This document shows positions 52,046 to 60,298 of a stretch of DNA of 64,000 nucleotides, piece by piece; the first letter of the stretch is position 1; each line of letters begins with the position of its first letter. Location of the stretch: contig NZ_CP045484.1 of the NCBI RefSeq assembly GCF_009729055.1, positions 1,302,001 to 1,366,000 on the forward strand, written 5' to 3'. The notes under the pieces were generated by a model. The model saw nothing but the letters and a program-made list of their open reading frames with translations. It did no database searches and was not told the DNA's origin. This stretch comes from Sulfurisphaera ohwakuensis. GTDB taxonomy: Archaea > Thermoproteota > Thermoprotei_A > Sulfolobales > Sulfolobaceae. A program made the translations under genes and the position numbers.

Positions 52046-52260
52046 TCTTCTTCACCTTGAGGAGGTTCTACAATTAGGTCCTTTTCTTCCACTCCTAATT
52101 TTTTAAGCCTCTCTATAATTTCACTACCTGTACTTACATTTTCTATCTTATCTAATTCAGCTTTAATTGCATTTCTAATAATCTCACTCCAATTTATCTC
52201 CTTATGTCTCCTCATTCTATTATAAAGCTCGTCTGGTACTTTTACAGTTATAGTTTTCAT
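52000..52260 (-). CDS. vapB: VapB-type antitoxin
   Basis: An 86-aa antitoxin. The N-terminus has the ribbon-helix-helix/CopG-like DNA-binding module (MKTITVKVPDELYNRMRRHK, then INWSEIIRNAIKAEL). The acidic C-terminus should cover the PIN toxin. The ATG at 52260 appears leaderless, with its TATA box inside a 16-bp palindrome that it probably binds itself. It overlaps vapC by 46 bp with the start chosen there. Confidence 0.85.
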   Translation of the reverse strand: MKTITVKVPDELYNRMRRHKEINWSEIIRNAIKAELDKIENVSTGSEIIERLKKLGVEEKDLIVEPPQGEEEFQKELKRKSMIQMF

Positions 52261-52273
52261 AAAATATTATTTG

Positions 52274-52289
52274 TATATACGCGTATATA
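52274..52289. promoter_or_regulatory. Palindromic operator over the vapBC TATA box
   Basis: The perfect 16-bp palindrome tatatacgcgtatata lies 14 bp upstream of the vapB ATG. Its proximal arm coincides with the TATA position expected for a leaderless vapB message, so VapB binding here would block TBP. Autoregulation is established for the family; this site is inferred. Confidence 0.55.
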
Positions 52290-52788
52290 TCCTTATTGAC
52301 AACTAGTTAACACTTTTGAAAGTATAGTTCATCGATTTAAGGAGTAAAGATCCAGATAAAAAAGCTGATTTCAATTATTGGAATGTGGTTATAGTGACAC
52401 CACGTTATAAATTATTGATAAGTCAAATACAAAAATTTAGTTTTAACATTATTTTTCTTTAGATCGATTATTTTGAATAGAAAATTATTGGACTAATAGG
52501 GCAATTTGGTGTCAATTATGAACTCATTTTATTTTGTTAATATGAAATTAAATAATTGATTCCTTATTTGGTAATTCGGTAAACTAATGTTATATTACGG
52601 ATTAGATTGACATTATGATATATAATCAATTATTTATTAGTATAATTATTCTAATTCTATGTGAGAAAATTATAATTCTCATTAGTACTCAGCACTATAA
52701 ATCTATATAGATTGCGATCCTTCTTACTTCTCAGATAAAATAACCTAATAACGGCACTATTCATTTATGTATGATTACTACTAAAAAA
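52290..52788. other. 499-bp AT-rich gap without recognisable gene
   Basis: No frame with a credible start or homology is seen on either strand. The only structure is a perfect 13-bp inverted repeat, taaataattgatt at 52549-52561 and its complement at 52624-52636, which encloses 62 bp. It may be a small foldback element remnant. Confidence 0.4.
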
Positions 52789-53448
52789 TCACAAAATACT
52801 AATCCTTCCATTTTCGTTAGCCAAGTAAATTTCATAATCTTTTTTGCAAAATATACCGCTTTCAATTATTGCAGGAATTTCTTTTACCAATCTTTCAAAA
52901 TCACATAAATTTTCCCTCTTTACAATAACATCTAAAATTATATTCCCATTATCTGAGATTATGGGACCAATTTTACCATTTCCCTCTCTTATTTTTGCCT
53001 CATAACCCCTTTCTTTAAAAGCTGAAATAACATATGATACTCCTACCGGTACAACCTCAACAGGAACAGAATACTCTTTTAAATCCTTAAGTTTTGACTC
53101 TTCACCAATAAATATCTTTTCTTTAGAGAATGTATATAACATTTTTTCTCTAAGCAAAGCGGCTCCTCCACCTTTAATCATAATCTTGTCAGAAGTCACG
53201 AAATCAAAACTATCTATATATACTTGAGGTCTTAAACCAGAATATAAAGTGATTACCATTCCTTCTCTCTTGCTAATCTCTAACTCCGTATCTATTGAGC
53301 TTGCCACAAATATCTTTTCCTTTAAAAGACCTTCTTCACTTAAAACTTCTATTAGTTTCTTTACTGTTTTACCTGTTCCTAAGCCTATTAGTTTATACTC
53401 CTTTAATTTATCAACAATAAAGCGAGCTACTACTTCTTTTGGGTCCAT
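52789..53448 (-). CDS. rpiA: Ribose-5-phosphate isomerase A
   Basis: Interconverts ribose 5-phosphate and ribulose 5-phosphate. The 219-aa protein has GLGTGKTVKKLI, ASSIDTELE, the DEVT-equivalent FDFVTSDK, KGGGAALLREK with the active-site residues and the GNxxLD segment GNIILDVI. It lies 83 bp from the tRNA-Leu gene, divergent from it, and flanks the accessory stretch. Confidence 0.93.
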   Translation of the reverse strand: MDPKEVVARFIVDKLKEYKLIGLGTGKTVKKLIEVLSEEGLLKEKIFVASSIDTELEISKREGMVITLYSGLRPQVYIDSFDFVTSDKIMIKGGGAALLREKMLYTFSKEKIFIGEESKLKDLKEYSVPVEVVPVGVSYVISAFKERGYEAKIREGNGKIGPIISDNGNIILDVIVKRENLCDFERLVKEIPAIIESGIFCKKDYEIYLANENGRISIL

Positions 53449-53531
53449 GAGAAGAACTATTGATATGTTGAATAAAAGGTTTAGGATGAAGAAAACCTAT
53501 TTAAGCTATTGTACAAAATTTATAAACTAGA

Positions 53532-53628
53532 GCGGGGGTGCCCGAGCTGGTCAAAGGGGGCGGACTCAAGACCCAAGGGGGATATCCGCTGGCGTAGGCC
53601 TGCGTGGGTTCGAAGCCCACCCCCCGCA
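53532..53628 (+). tRNA. tRNA-Leu(CAA) with a 13-nt intron
   Basis: Acceptor GCGGGGG/CCCCCGC, a T-arm GTGGG-TTCGAAG-CCCAC, anticodon stem GCGGA/TCCGC and a 14-nt variable arm identify a class II tRNA. The anticodon at 53567-53569 is CAA. Twenty bases separate the stem halves, so a 13-nt intron lies at 53571-53583 after position 37. A73 is present, CCA is not encoded. A TATA-like tttataaa lies just upstream at 53518-53526. Confidence 0.94.
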
Positions 53629-54091
53629 TTATGTTTTTACGTAAAATTCTATAATTTTGTCTAAAGATCCTGCTATTGATCATTTCTTTTACCTTCATTT
53701 GATGAGATAATACCTTCTCTTATCTTTCCTTATCTGATATTACTCTGTTAAATCCTTCCTCTTTTTATGTGTGAGTGTGGAGATGGTATCGCCATTCAAC
53801 TATTTCTATGAATTTTTTACACATAGTAATATGTTAATTCAATATTTATGCTACTTATAAAGAAAGGCGATTTAATAAATTTATATTGCGAATTTTAGCA
53901 CTATGACCTACATTAACTTTTCTCTGATTATAAAATTTTCTGTATTAAATGAAATTATTCTTGTAAAATGGATTCAAGATATACAGTATTTAGATAGAGT
54001 TATTTTTATCCTGATAACTGTCTTTGATTAAGAAGAAAGATTAGGTAAGCTAAATGCGAGAGTTTTTTACCATCTACACAAATTTTATTTT
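53629..54091. other. 463-bp gap without gene, containing an IS1-end relic
   Basis: No convincing frame is seen on either strand. Within it, 53772-53797 closely matches the outer 26 bp of the IS1-type terminal repeat found at 55214 and 55994, which suggests past transposition here. The rest is unstructured AT-rich sequence. Confidence 0.45.
53772..53797 (+). repeat. Solo IS1-type terminal repeat relic
   Basis: The segment tgagtgtggagatggtatcg and the next few bases match the terminal inverted repeat of the element at 55214-55994, with about three mismatches over 26 bp. No transposase sequence adjoins it. Confidence 0.5.
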
Positions 54092-54478
54092 ATGATACTA
54101 GTCATAGATAACGATGGTAATATTTTAGCAACTTTCAGTAATGAAGAAGATGCATATAATTTTGTTAAAGAGAAAATGAAAGAAGGTAAGAAAGTTCACT
54201 TAAAAATTCAGCATGAGAAGTTTTTTGCTGTAGACGAGAAGGGTAATGTAATAAGAGAATTTAGAGAATTAAGCGATGCGTATGAATTTTTAAAATCAAG
54301 AGATGGAGAAAAAATAAGAATATTAATTGACGATAGAAGCTTTTATGTCATAGACGATATAGGCAACATTCTAGGTGTTTTTAACAGTGAAGAAGATGCA
54401 TATAATTTTGTTAAAGAGAAAATGAAAGAAGGTAAGAAAATTAGAATAATTCCTCCTGCACAACTCTATATGAAATGA
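54092..54478 (+). CDS. Triple-repeat protein of unknown function
   Basis: A 128-aa protein built of three repeats of about 43 residues: strand (VIDxxGNI), short strand, helix (EEDAYNFVKEKM), strand. Repeats 1 and 3 are nearly identical, sharing a perfect 52-bp DNA repeat (54142-54193 and 54388-54439), which shows recent duplication or gene conversion; repeat 2 is diverged. There is no signal peptide. It overlaps the next gene by 4 bp (ATGA). I know no function for this fold. Confidence 0.65.
   Translation: MILVIDNDGNILATFSNEEDAYNFVKEKMKEGKKVHLKIQHEKFFAVDEKGNVIREFRELSDAYEFLKSRDGEKIRILIDDRSFYVIDDIGNILGVFNSEEDAYNFVKEKMKEGKKIRIIPPAQLYMK
54142..54193 (+). repeat. 52-bp perfect direct repeat, copy 1
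   Basis: Identical over 52 bp to 54388-54439; both copies encode the helix EEDAYNFVKEKMKEGKK in repeats 1 and 3 of the protein. Confidence 0.9.
54388..54439 (+). repeat. 52-bp perfect direct repeat, copy 2
   Basis: The second copy of the 52-bp repeat at 54142-54193. Third-codon positions are also identical, so the similarity is not only selection on protein. Confidence 0.9.
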
Positions 54479-54792
54479 GAATTAAAATTATGATAGGGAA
54501 CATAGAGGACTGGTTTTTAGTAGATACAGGATTTAACGGAGATTTAATAGTCAAAACAGAAATTTTCGACAAAATACGTACAAAACCGTCAGACGGAGGA
54601 GAAGTTTGTGTTGCTAAAGACCTTTGTTTTTCAGCCTTGCAAAAGGTAGTTAGCATAGATATTTTAGGAAGGCAAATATTATGCAGAGCCTTATGGATCC
54701 CAGAACTAGAAGACAATATAGTAGGTGAAGGAGCATTAATAAAAGCTGGAATTTTATTAGATTACAAAAATTTTACAATTTTAGATCCTTAG
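54475..54792 (+). CDS. Retropepsin-like aspartic protease family protein
   Basis: A 105-aa protein with the clan AA signature FLVDTGFNGDLIV (D17-T18-G19), then a beta-rich core, GRQILCRALWIPELEDNIVGEG and a C-terminal LLDYKNFTILDP. Length and the DTGFNG context fit single-domain retropepsin-like proteins that act as dimers. It is coupled to the triple-repeat gene (4-bp overlap). Protease activity and target are inferred only. Confidence 0.75.
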   Translation: MRIKIMIGNIEDWFLVDTGFNGDLIVKTEIFDKIRTKPSDGGEVCVAKDLCFSALQKVVSIDILGRQILCRALWIPELEDNIVGEGALIKAGILLDYKNFTILDP

Positions 54793-55086
54793 ATTAGAAT
54801 TATTGATTTTTAAAGTTAAATTACATAAATTAATTTTCTATTTATAATTGTTTTTAAGGTAAAAAAATCTATGCAAATTACGTTAATAATGTAAACTCTA
54901 CTGTCTCGTTTCATAGCAGTAGACAAGATAAGAAGGGACACCTAAATAATCTTTTTTATATTCTACTTAGACCTCAATTTTATCATCTCGAAAATAATTT
55001 TATGGAGTTAAAAGTTATATAAAATAATTTTACTGAATATTCTTGATATTCTTGCATAATAATATTATCTTGTTTTTACGAGATAA
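54793..55086. other. 294-bp AT-rich gap, nothing recognised
   Basis: No gene, RNA or clear repeat is visible between the protease-like gene and the 3' fragment of the IS1-interrupted gene. Confidence 0.4.
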
Positions 55087-55213
55087 TTAATAGCAAGCAG
55101 AAGTCGGGTCTTTCATACCTTCTATATAAGTATGATAGAAAGATGTATTACTGAACTTCACATTCTTAAATTTAGACAAAAAGGCATTAAGCTTAAATTT
55201 AATTCTAGTAATA
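55087..55213 (-). pseudogene. 3' fragment of the IS1-interrupted secreted-protein gene
   Basis: Downstream of the element on the minus strand, an open frame encodes RIKFKLNAFLSK, then further residues ending HTYIEGMKDPTSACY and TAA. It has no start of its own. Removing the element and one copy of the 9-bp flank joins it in frame with the 5' part at 55995-56257. Confidence 0.7.
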
Positions 55214-55253
55214 TTGAGTGTGGAGATAGTGTCGTCATTAGGGTATAAATTCT
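55214..55253 (+). repeat. Left terminal inverted repeat of the IS1 element
   Basis: 40 bp beginning ttgagtgtggag; perfect inverse of 55955-55994. Confidence 0.9.
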
Positions 55254-55944
55254 GGGATTAGCCTTCTCTCCCATAAGACTAGGGCTATAGAATACTTCAT
55301 CATGCTTATGCTCCTATTCACTGCCTTTGTTGCCCTCTTGAAACGTATAAGCCTATCCCTTAGTGAGGAATGAAGTGCCTCGTTGGGGTTAACGGGTGAG
55401 ACTACCGTGTGATCCTTTAACCAAAAGTTGTAATCATCACTCACCCACCTACCCTCATCCGGTAAGTACATTTTAATCTCACTGAAAGTATTCTCATCCC
55501 TATCACCAACAGAGTAAATTGGGTAGAGTCCAAGACCCGTGAAAACGTAACAAGTGAAGACCCACTTGTAGAAAGCCCTAGTGTTTCTGTACAAGTACGT
55601 CCACATCTCATCAACAACCTTAGTAACAACCTTACCCTTAACAAACTCTTTAGCCTTATTCCATAAGTCAACTAGCTTCTCATACTTCCTCCCACCATAA
55701 CGCTTAACCCAAGTAAACACAGTACCCAAAGGTACGTTAAGAACCCTAGAAATAGCCCTCATACTCATACCATTAGAATACATCCTCAAAGCCAACTCCC
55801 TAACCCTCTTATGATTAGAAGCATCACCCAAAAAACGCTTACCACAATCCCCATACTTCTGCCTACCCAACCACACTTAACAACATGATGACTACCACAA
55901 GAAGGACAAGTTAAGTCTTGCCTAAATACAGGCTTCCTACCCAT
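55238..55944 (-). pseudogene. IS1-family transposase, frameshifted in the zinc finger
   Basis: The main frame (55238-55876, 212 aa) has the zinc-finger end YGDCGKRF, a helix-turn-helix (SMRAISRVLNVPLGTVFTWVKR) and the catalytic D89, D148 and E166, the last in NEALHSSLRDRL. The true N-terminus (MGRKPVFRQDLTCPSCGSHH from the ATG at 55944) is in another frame. A -1 shift near the sequence TGGTTGGGT (about 55870) is needed to join them. IS1 elements use a programmed -1 shift, but later in the gene, so this is more likely a mutation. Confidence 0.75.
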
Positions 55945-55954
55945 AAGTAATACA

Positions 55955-55994
55955 AGAATTTATACCCTAATGACGACACTATCTCCACACTCAA
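55955..55994 (-). repeat. Right terminal inverted repeat of the IS1 element
   Basis: 40 bp ending ctccacactcaa; perfect inverse of 55214-55253. Its outermost bases create the TGA that now ends the interrupted gene's 5' part. Confidence 0.9.
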
Positions 55995-56257
55995 CTGGTC
56001 TTAGATAAATTATATAATATAGTATAATTAGATGCATTTAGTACAAATTTAATCGAAATATTTTTAATTCCTTCTTGGCTAATATTCTCTCCATTGATTA
56101 CATATAAGTGTAAATAACTGATAGTAGTATTATTTAATGAGTTGGTATCACTTGCTAGAACTAAATGGTTTAAGAAGACTGGATAGGGAAAAAGTGAAAT
56201 AAGGAATAATGTAATGAATGTCAATCCTACAATATTAACTTTAAATGTTCTCCTCAT
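55995..56257 (-). pseudogene. 5' part of a secreted-protein gene interrupted by IS1
   Basis: Starts with a signal peptide or membrane anchor (MRRTFKVNIVGLTFITLFLI, followed by SLFPYPVFL) and continues as an Asn/Ser-rich extracellular segment. Several N-x-S/T glycosylation sites are present. The native frame runs through 87 codons to the IS1 end, where the frame now reads Ser-stop from element sequence. With the 3' fragment, the original protein would be 126 aa. Function unknown. Confidence 0.7.
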
Positions 56258-56531
56258 ATTTCTTCAATTAAATTTAGCTTAAACGGCTTTTTTTAAACTC
56301 TCAATAATCCTAAAAAGTTATCATAAATAGACAGTTATTATGTCATAAAATTTAAATTGTCAGTAATACTAATACCGTATATAGTAAACAATTTTTAATA
56401 GACATTAAGAATTATTATTCCTTAGACCCTAATTCGTTTTTTATAAAAATAACTGTAGGTCGTAATTCTTTCTGACCAGGGAAAAAATTGTAGTTATAGG
56501 AAAAGTAAGGTAAATGATTCACTCTATTTAG

Positions 56532-56621
<90 letters not shown>

Positions 56622-56665
56622 TAAAAATAATCGTGTGAATGCTTATAAAGTTTAATTCCATTAAC

Positions 56666-57508
56666 TTATGAAGTTCCTATAATCATTGTAGCTGAAACAT
56701 AATATGATGATACGCCTTCAATTAATATATTTACTTTTATTAAGTAAGACGAGTTAGGATATTTAAGTAAAGGTGTTGTTACTATTGGAAGTAGCAATTC
56801 GTTATATTCATACGGTATTTGTATACTTGTACTGTAAGTCTTAGTATTATTTGTATATACTTCAATCTTATAAGTTCCAGGCTTTATATTAAAGTTAGAT
56901 GGATTCATAATAAGGTAAATATTTTCATAGTAAGTGGAATTAGAGAAATATGTTATGTTATATGGTACTGGATAATATAATGGTTGAGCTGATTTTATTA
57001 AACTAATATTTGTTGACGCCATTATAGTTGTTATTGGTAACCCGTCTATCTTATAAACATTTTCTATCATCTGATCTATCTGAGTGATAAGTTCTGTTGT
57101 TGATTGATTAGTATAATGATAGTTATAATATCCTGATGCTTGTATGTATATATATGATATAAATTGTACATTTCCGGGCAGGATAAAAGTCACTATTGAT
57201 TTACTCTTACTTGACGGTCCTACACTTATCGATGTAGTATTTGTATATTGTTTAAGAGATCCAGTAATTGATGAATTTGCATGTAGAGAAACGCCTAGAA
57301 TTATTGATGCTGATACGGTCATAGGTAAGATTCCGTAGTTTATCGTGTTTATTTCTAACTTTAGTATGAAATGTCCAGGGTATGCACTTTCATATGTTAG
57401 ACTATACGGTACTACGTTTATATCAAATTTTATGTTTTCATAATAAAATAATGCTCCAATTACAATTAATAATATTATTACTATGCCAAGAATATATATA
57501 CCTTTCAT
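56666..57508 (-). CDS. N-anchored exported protein
   Basis: A 280-aa protein with one N-terminal membrane segment (MKGIYILGIVIILLIVIGA) and no cleavage motif obvious, followed by a large extracytoplasmic beta-rich region. The region carries many N-x-S/T sites, typical of Sulfolobales surface glycoproteins. No enzymatic motif is seen. Tandem immunoglobulin-like domains are likely (ISVGPSSKSKSIVTFILPGN, GTYKIEVYTN). It lies alone next to tRNA-Met and the disrupted secreted-protein gene. Confidence 0.65.
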   Translation of the reverse strand: MKGIYILGIVIILLIVIGALFYYENIKFDINVVPYSLTYESAYPGHFILKLEINTINYGILPMTVSASIILGVSLHANSSITGSLKQYTNTTSISVGPSSKSKSIVTFILPGNVQFISYIYIQASGYYNYHYTNQSTTELITQIDQMIENVYKIDGLPITTIMASTNISLIKSAQPLYYPVPYNITYFSNSTYYENIYLIMNPSNFNIKPGTYKIEVYTNNTKTYSTSIQIPYEYNELLLPIVTTPLLKYPNSSYLIKVNILIEGVSSYYVSATMIIGTS

Positions 57509-57622
57509 TATGAGGTAATTCTTGTTAGTAGTATTTGAGTTTAATTCAAAGGCTAATTAGGACAGATTACTTTATTAATCATAATATATTTAAGGGCTAA
57601 TTGGAGGGCCTTAGGAAAAGAA

Positions 57623-58009
57623 ATGAGCTCTCAACTAATTTCTCTAGTTAATACAGATAGAATAATAGGTAAACATGTTTTTGGAAATCTATATGATATA
57701 GATCCAAAAGTTTTAAATGATAAAGATTTTTTACATAATTTAGTATTAGAAGCTGTAAAAATAGCCAACATGAAGTTAGTTGAAATAAAGTCATGGAATT
57801 TCGGTGGGAAAAAAGGTGGGGTTTCAGTTATAGCATTAGTGGAAGAGAGCCATATAGCTCTTCATACATGGACAGAATATAATTACGCTACTCTAGATGT
57901 ATATACTTGCGGAGAAAATAGTAATCCTCAAGCTGCTTTTGAATATATTGTATCTCAACTTAAACCAAAACGGTACCAAATGTTTTATGCTGATAGAAGT
58001 TCAGAGTGA
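57623..58009 (+). CDS. Pyruvoyl-dependent decarboxylase, arginine (or AdoMet) type
   Basis: A 128-aa proenzyme of the AdoMet decarboxylase family. Self-cleavage at E75-S76 in [11 protein letters not shown] would make the pyruvoyl group; H81 and C96 (VYTCG) are the usual catalytic residues. In Sulfolobus one of two such paralogues is an arginine decarboxylase feeding agmatine to polyamine synthesis. From memory, that paralogue lies next to the HMG-CoA synthase operon, as this gene does. I therefore favour arginine decarboxylase. Spermidine made downstream supplies deoxyhypusine synthase. Confidence 0.8.
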   Translation: MSSQLISLVNTDRIIGKHVFGNLYDIDPKVLNDKDFLHNLVLEAVKIANMKLVEIKSWNFGGKKGGVSVIALVEESHIALHTWTEYNYATLDVYTCGENSNPQAAFEYIVSQLKPKRYQMFYADRSSE

Positions 58010-58160
58010 GCTGAGTAAATCATCAAATCATTTTTTGTTTTTTCATCATTCTTCCGTCTTTTTCTTATTTCCTTTTTTAAACTTATATTCGACAATAGTC
58101 TATGAATTCATAGACAAGTGTAGAAACTCTTTTTATTTAAAAATGTCCTTATAATAGCCG

Positions 58161-59207
58161 ATGAATTCTGGAATAGTAGGATGGGGAGCATATGTTCCTC
58201 GTTATAGATTAAATGTCTTAGAAATAGCTAAACTATGGGGATATGATGAAGGTGTTGTAAAAAGTTTGGGTTTAACAGAAAAAGCTGTTCCTTCTTACGA
58301 TGAAGATTCAACAACAATGGCATGGGAAGCAGCAAGAAATGCCTTAATGAGAGCAAAGATTGACCCTTCTGAAATCAAAGCTGTGTTATTTGGTTCTGAA
58401 TCTAAAGTTTATGCAGTTAAACCTACTTCTACAATAATTATTGATTCTTTAGGCCTCTCTCATGAGACTTTAAGTGCAGATTTAGAATTTGCTTGTAGAG
58501 CTGCATCTGTTGGTTTAAGGTTATTGTCTGGTATGGTTGAAGCAAATAGAATAAAATATGGTTTAGTAATAGGCAGCGATGTAGCCCAATCTAATCCCGG
58601 GGATGTGTTAGAATTAAGTTCTGCTGCCGCTTCAGTAGCATATATAGTTGGTCCAGCTAATGAATCTTCAGCAATAGTAGAATATGCTACTTCATATACA
58701 ACTGATACACCAGATTTTTGGAGAAGAGACGGGATGCCTTATCCGCTTCATGGTGAGGCATTTACTGGTGAACCAGCTTATTTTGCCCATATTATATCTG
58801 CTGTTCAACTTCTACTTAAAGAGGGCGGGTATTCAATATCTGATTTTGATTATTTTGTATTTCATCAACCTAATGGCAAATTCCCATTGCAAGTTGCTAA
58901 AAAGCTAGGCGCCCCATTAGAGAAAGTCAAAGAAGGATTAGTGTCCCCGTATATAGGAAATCCTTATAATGCGTCAGCATTATTAGGTTTAGCAAAGGTT
59001 TTAGATATTGCTAAGCCTGGACAAAGAATATTAGTTGCTCCTTTTGGAAGTGGTGCTGGAAGTGATGCATTTAGTATCTTAGTTACAGATAAAATAGAAG
59101 AGAGGCAAAAACTTGCGCCAAGAGTTGAAGATTACATTAATAATAAGAAAGTAATTTCATACTCTGTTTATGCAAAGACAACAAACAAATACAAGGTGTA
59201 TGAGTAA
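58161..59207 (+). CDS. hmgS: Hydroxymethylglutaryl-CoA synthase
   Basis: Joins acetoacetyl-CoA and acetyl-CoA in the mevalonate route to archaeal lipids. The 348-aa thiolase-fold protein has the nucleophile C112 in LEFACRAAS, the histidine in FHQPNGKF and the GSGAGSDAF loop. The ATG lies about 25 bp after a TATA-like tttatttaaa, so it is nearly leaderless. It shares a stop-start base with the thiolase gene and heads the four-gene block. Confidence 0.95.
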   Translation: MNSGIVGWGAYVPRYRLNVLEIAKLWGYDEGVVKSLGLTEKAVPSYDEDSTTMAWEAARNALMRAKIDPSEIKAVLFGSESKVYAVKPTSTIIIDSLGLSHETLSADLEFACRAASVGLRLLSGMVEANRIKYGLVIGSDVAQSNPGDVLELSSAAASVAYIVGPANESSAIVEYATSYTTDTPDFWRRDGMPYPLHGEAFTGEPAYFAHIISAVQLLLKEGGYSISDFDYFVFHQPNGKFPLQVAKKLGAPLEKVKEGLVSPYIGNPYNASALLGLAKVLDIAKPGQRILVAPFGSGAGSDAFSILVTDKIEERQKLAPRVEDYINNKKVISYSVYAKTTNKYKVYE

Positions 59208-60298
59208 TGGTTTCAATAGCTGAAGTTTCTTTCATAAAGATTGATCGCTATTACGAATATTCTGAAAAAGATTTAGTTATAGAGGCTTATAAGCAAATAG
59301 AAACTAAGGTAAAAGATTACATAAAACCAGATGTAGTTATAGTCTCAAGTGGTTATGCTGAGAGTATTGGAAAATCTTCTTTATCAGCTGTAAAACTCTC
59401 ATCTTCTCTTGGATTTAAAGGGGTAAGAACATTTAGAATAGAAAATGGAGATAATGGAGGACCTTCCATTTATACTGCTTATTCTCTTATAAAATCTGGG
59501 TTAGCAAAATCAGTACTTCTAATTGGAGTTGATAAATTTTCAGATCTAGCTTCAAAACAGCTTAATGATGTTTTAGCTATGAATTTGCTTCACGATCATG
59601 AATATCATTTAGGATTAACTCCGCATTCATATGCAGCTATTTTAGCTAAACTTTATATGAAAAAATATAATGTTCCATATGAATATTTTGCAAACTGGCC
59701 ATTAAAGATGCATGATAATGCAGTAGAAAATCCGTTCGCATATTTGAGGTTCAAGACAGATCTTAAAACTATTACTTCATCTCAATTAGTCTCTGAACCT
59801 TTAAGAATATTTGATACTGCTGCAAGAGCTGATGGAGCTGGTATTATATTATTAACTGATGATGAAGTAGCAAAGAAGTACACAGATACTCCAGTATATT
59901 TAGCAAATGTTCATGGAGCAATATACGAGTATATATATGATTTAAGTTTACCTTCTATAAGATTAGCTCTAAATGAACTTAAATATGCTCCTAATAAGAA
60001 TGATATCATAGAAATTCACGATTCTTATAGCATATTGGCTGCTTTAGAGTTAGAAGAATTAGGTCTGGGAGAAAAGGGTAAATCATTACTAGAACTGGAT
60101 TCTTATCAGATAAACTATAGTGGTGGTCTAAAAGCTAGGGGTTATCCTGGAGGAGCTACAGCTATTTATCAGCTAGCTGAGGTTGTTATGCAGCTTAGAG
60201 GCGAATTTCCTGGAAAGAAAGCTATAGGTGAAAGTGGGGTAGTTATTTCGGCAGATGATTTAATCACATCTTCTTATATTTCAATTTTAAAGAGGTGA
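59207..60298 (+). CDS. Acetyl-CoA acetyltransferase (thiolase-like)
   Basis: A 363-aa archaeal thiolase of the kind that works in complex with HMG-CoA synthase and a DUF35 protein, channelling acetoacetyl-CoA. Visible features are FRIENGDNGGPSIYTAYSLI, the EIHDSYSILAALE helix with the conserved His and the GGLKARGYPGGATAIYQ C-terminal motif. It is translationally coupled on both sides. Its equilibrium would be pulled by the neighbouring synthase. Confidence 0.9.
   Translation: MVSIAEVSFIKIDRYYEYSEKDLVIEAYKQIETKVKDYIKPDVVIVSSGYAESIGKSSLSAVKLSSSLGFKGVRTFRIENGDNGGPSIYTAYSLIKSGLAKSVLLIGVDKFSDLASKQLNDVLAMNLLHDHEYHLGLTPHSYAAILAKLYMKKYNVPYEYFANWPLKMHDNAVENPFAYLRFKTDLKTITSSQLVSEPLRIFDTAARADGAGIILLTDDEVAKKYTDTPVYLANVHGAIYEYIYDLSLPSIRLALNELKYAPNKNDIIEIHDSYSILAALELEELGLGEKGKSLLELDSYQINYSGGLKARGYPGGATAIYQLAEVVMQLRGEFPGKKAIGESGVVISADDLITSSYISILKR

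Larger units (their letters stand above)
55214..55994 (-). mobile_element. IS1-family insertion sequence, 781 bp
   Basis: Bounded by perfect 40-bp terminal inverted repeats (55214-55253 and 55955-55994). It carries one IS1-type transposase region on the minus strand. Flanking 9-bp sequences on the minus strand are taagaccag and tattactag, a 6/9 match consistent with a decayed target duplication. GC content is visibly higher than the surroundings. It interrupts a gene for a secreted protein. Confidence 0.85.

Noticed and set aside
58010..58090. TGATGA-like boxes on the minus strand after the decarboxylase gene
   Set aside because: D' is missing and the would-be guide is almost pure A; the CTGA lies in the coding 3' end.
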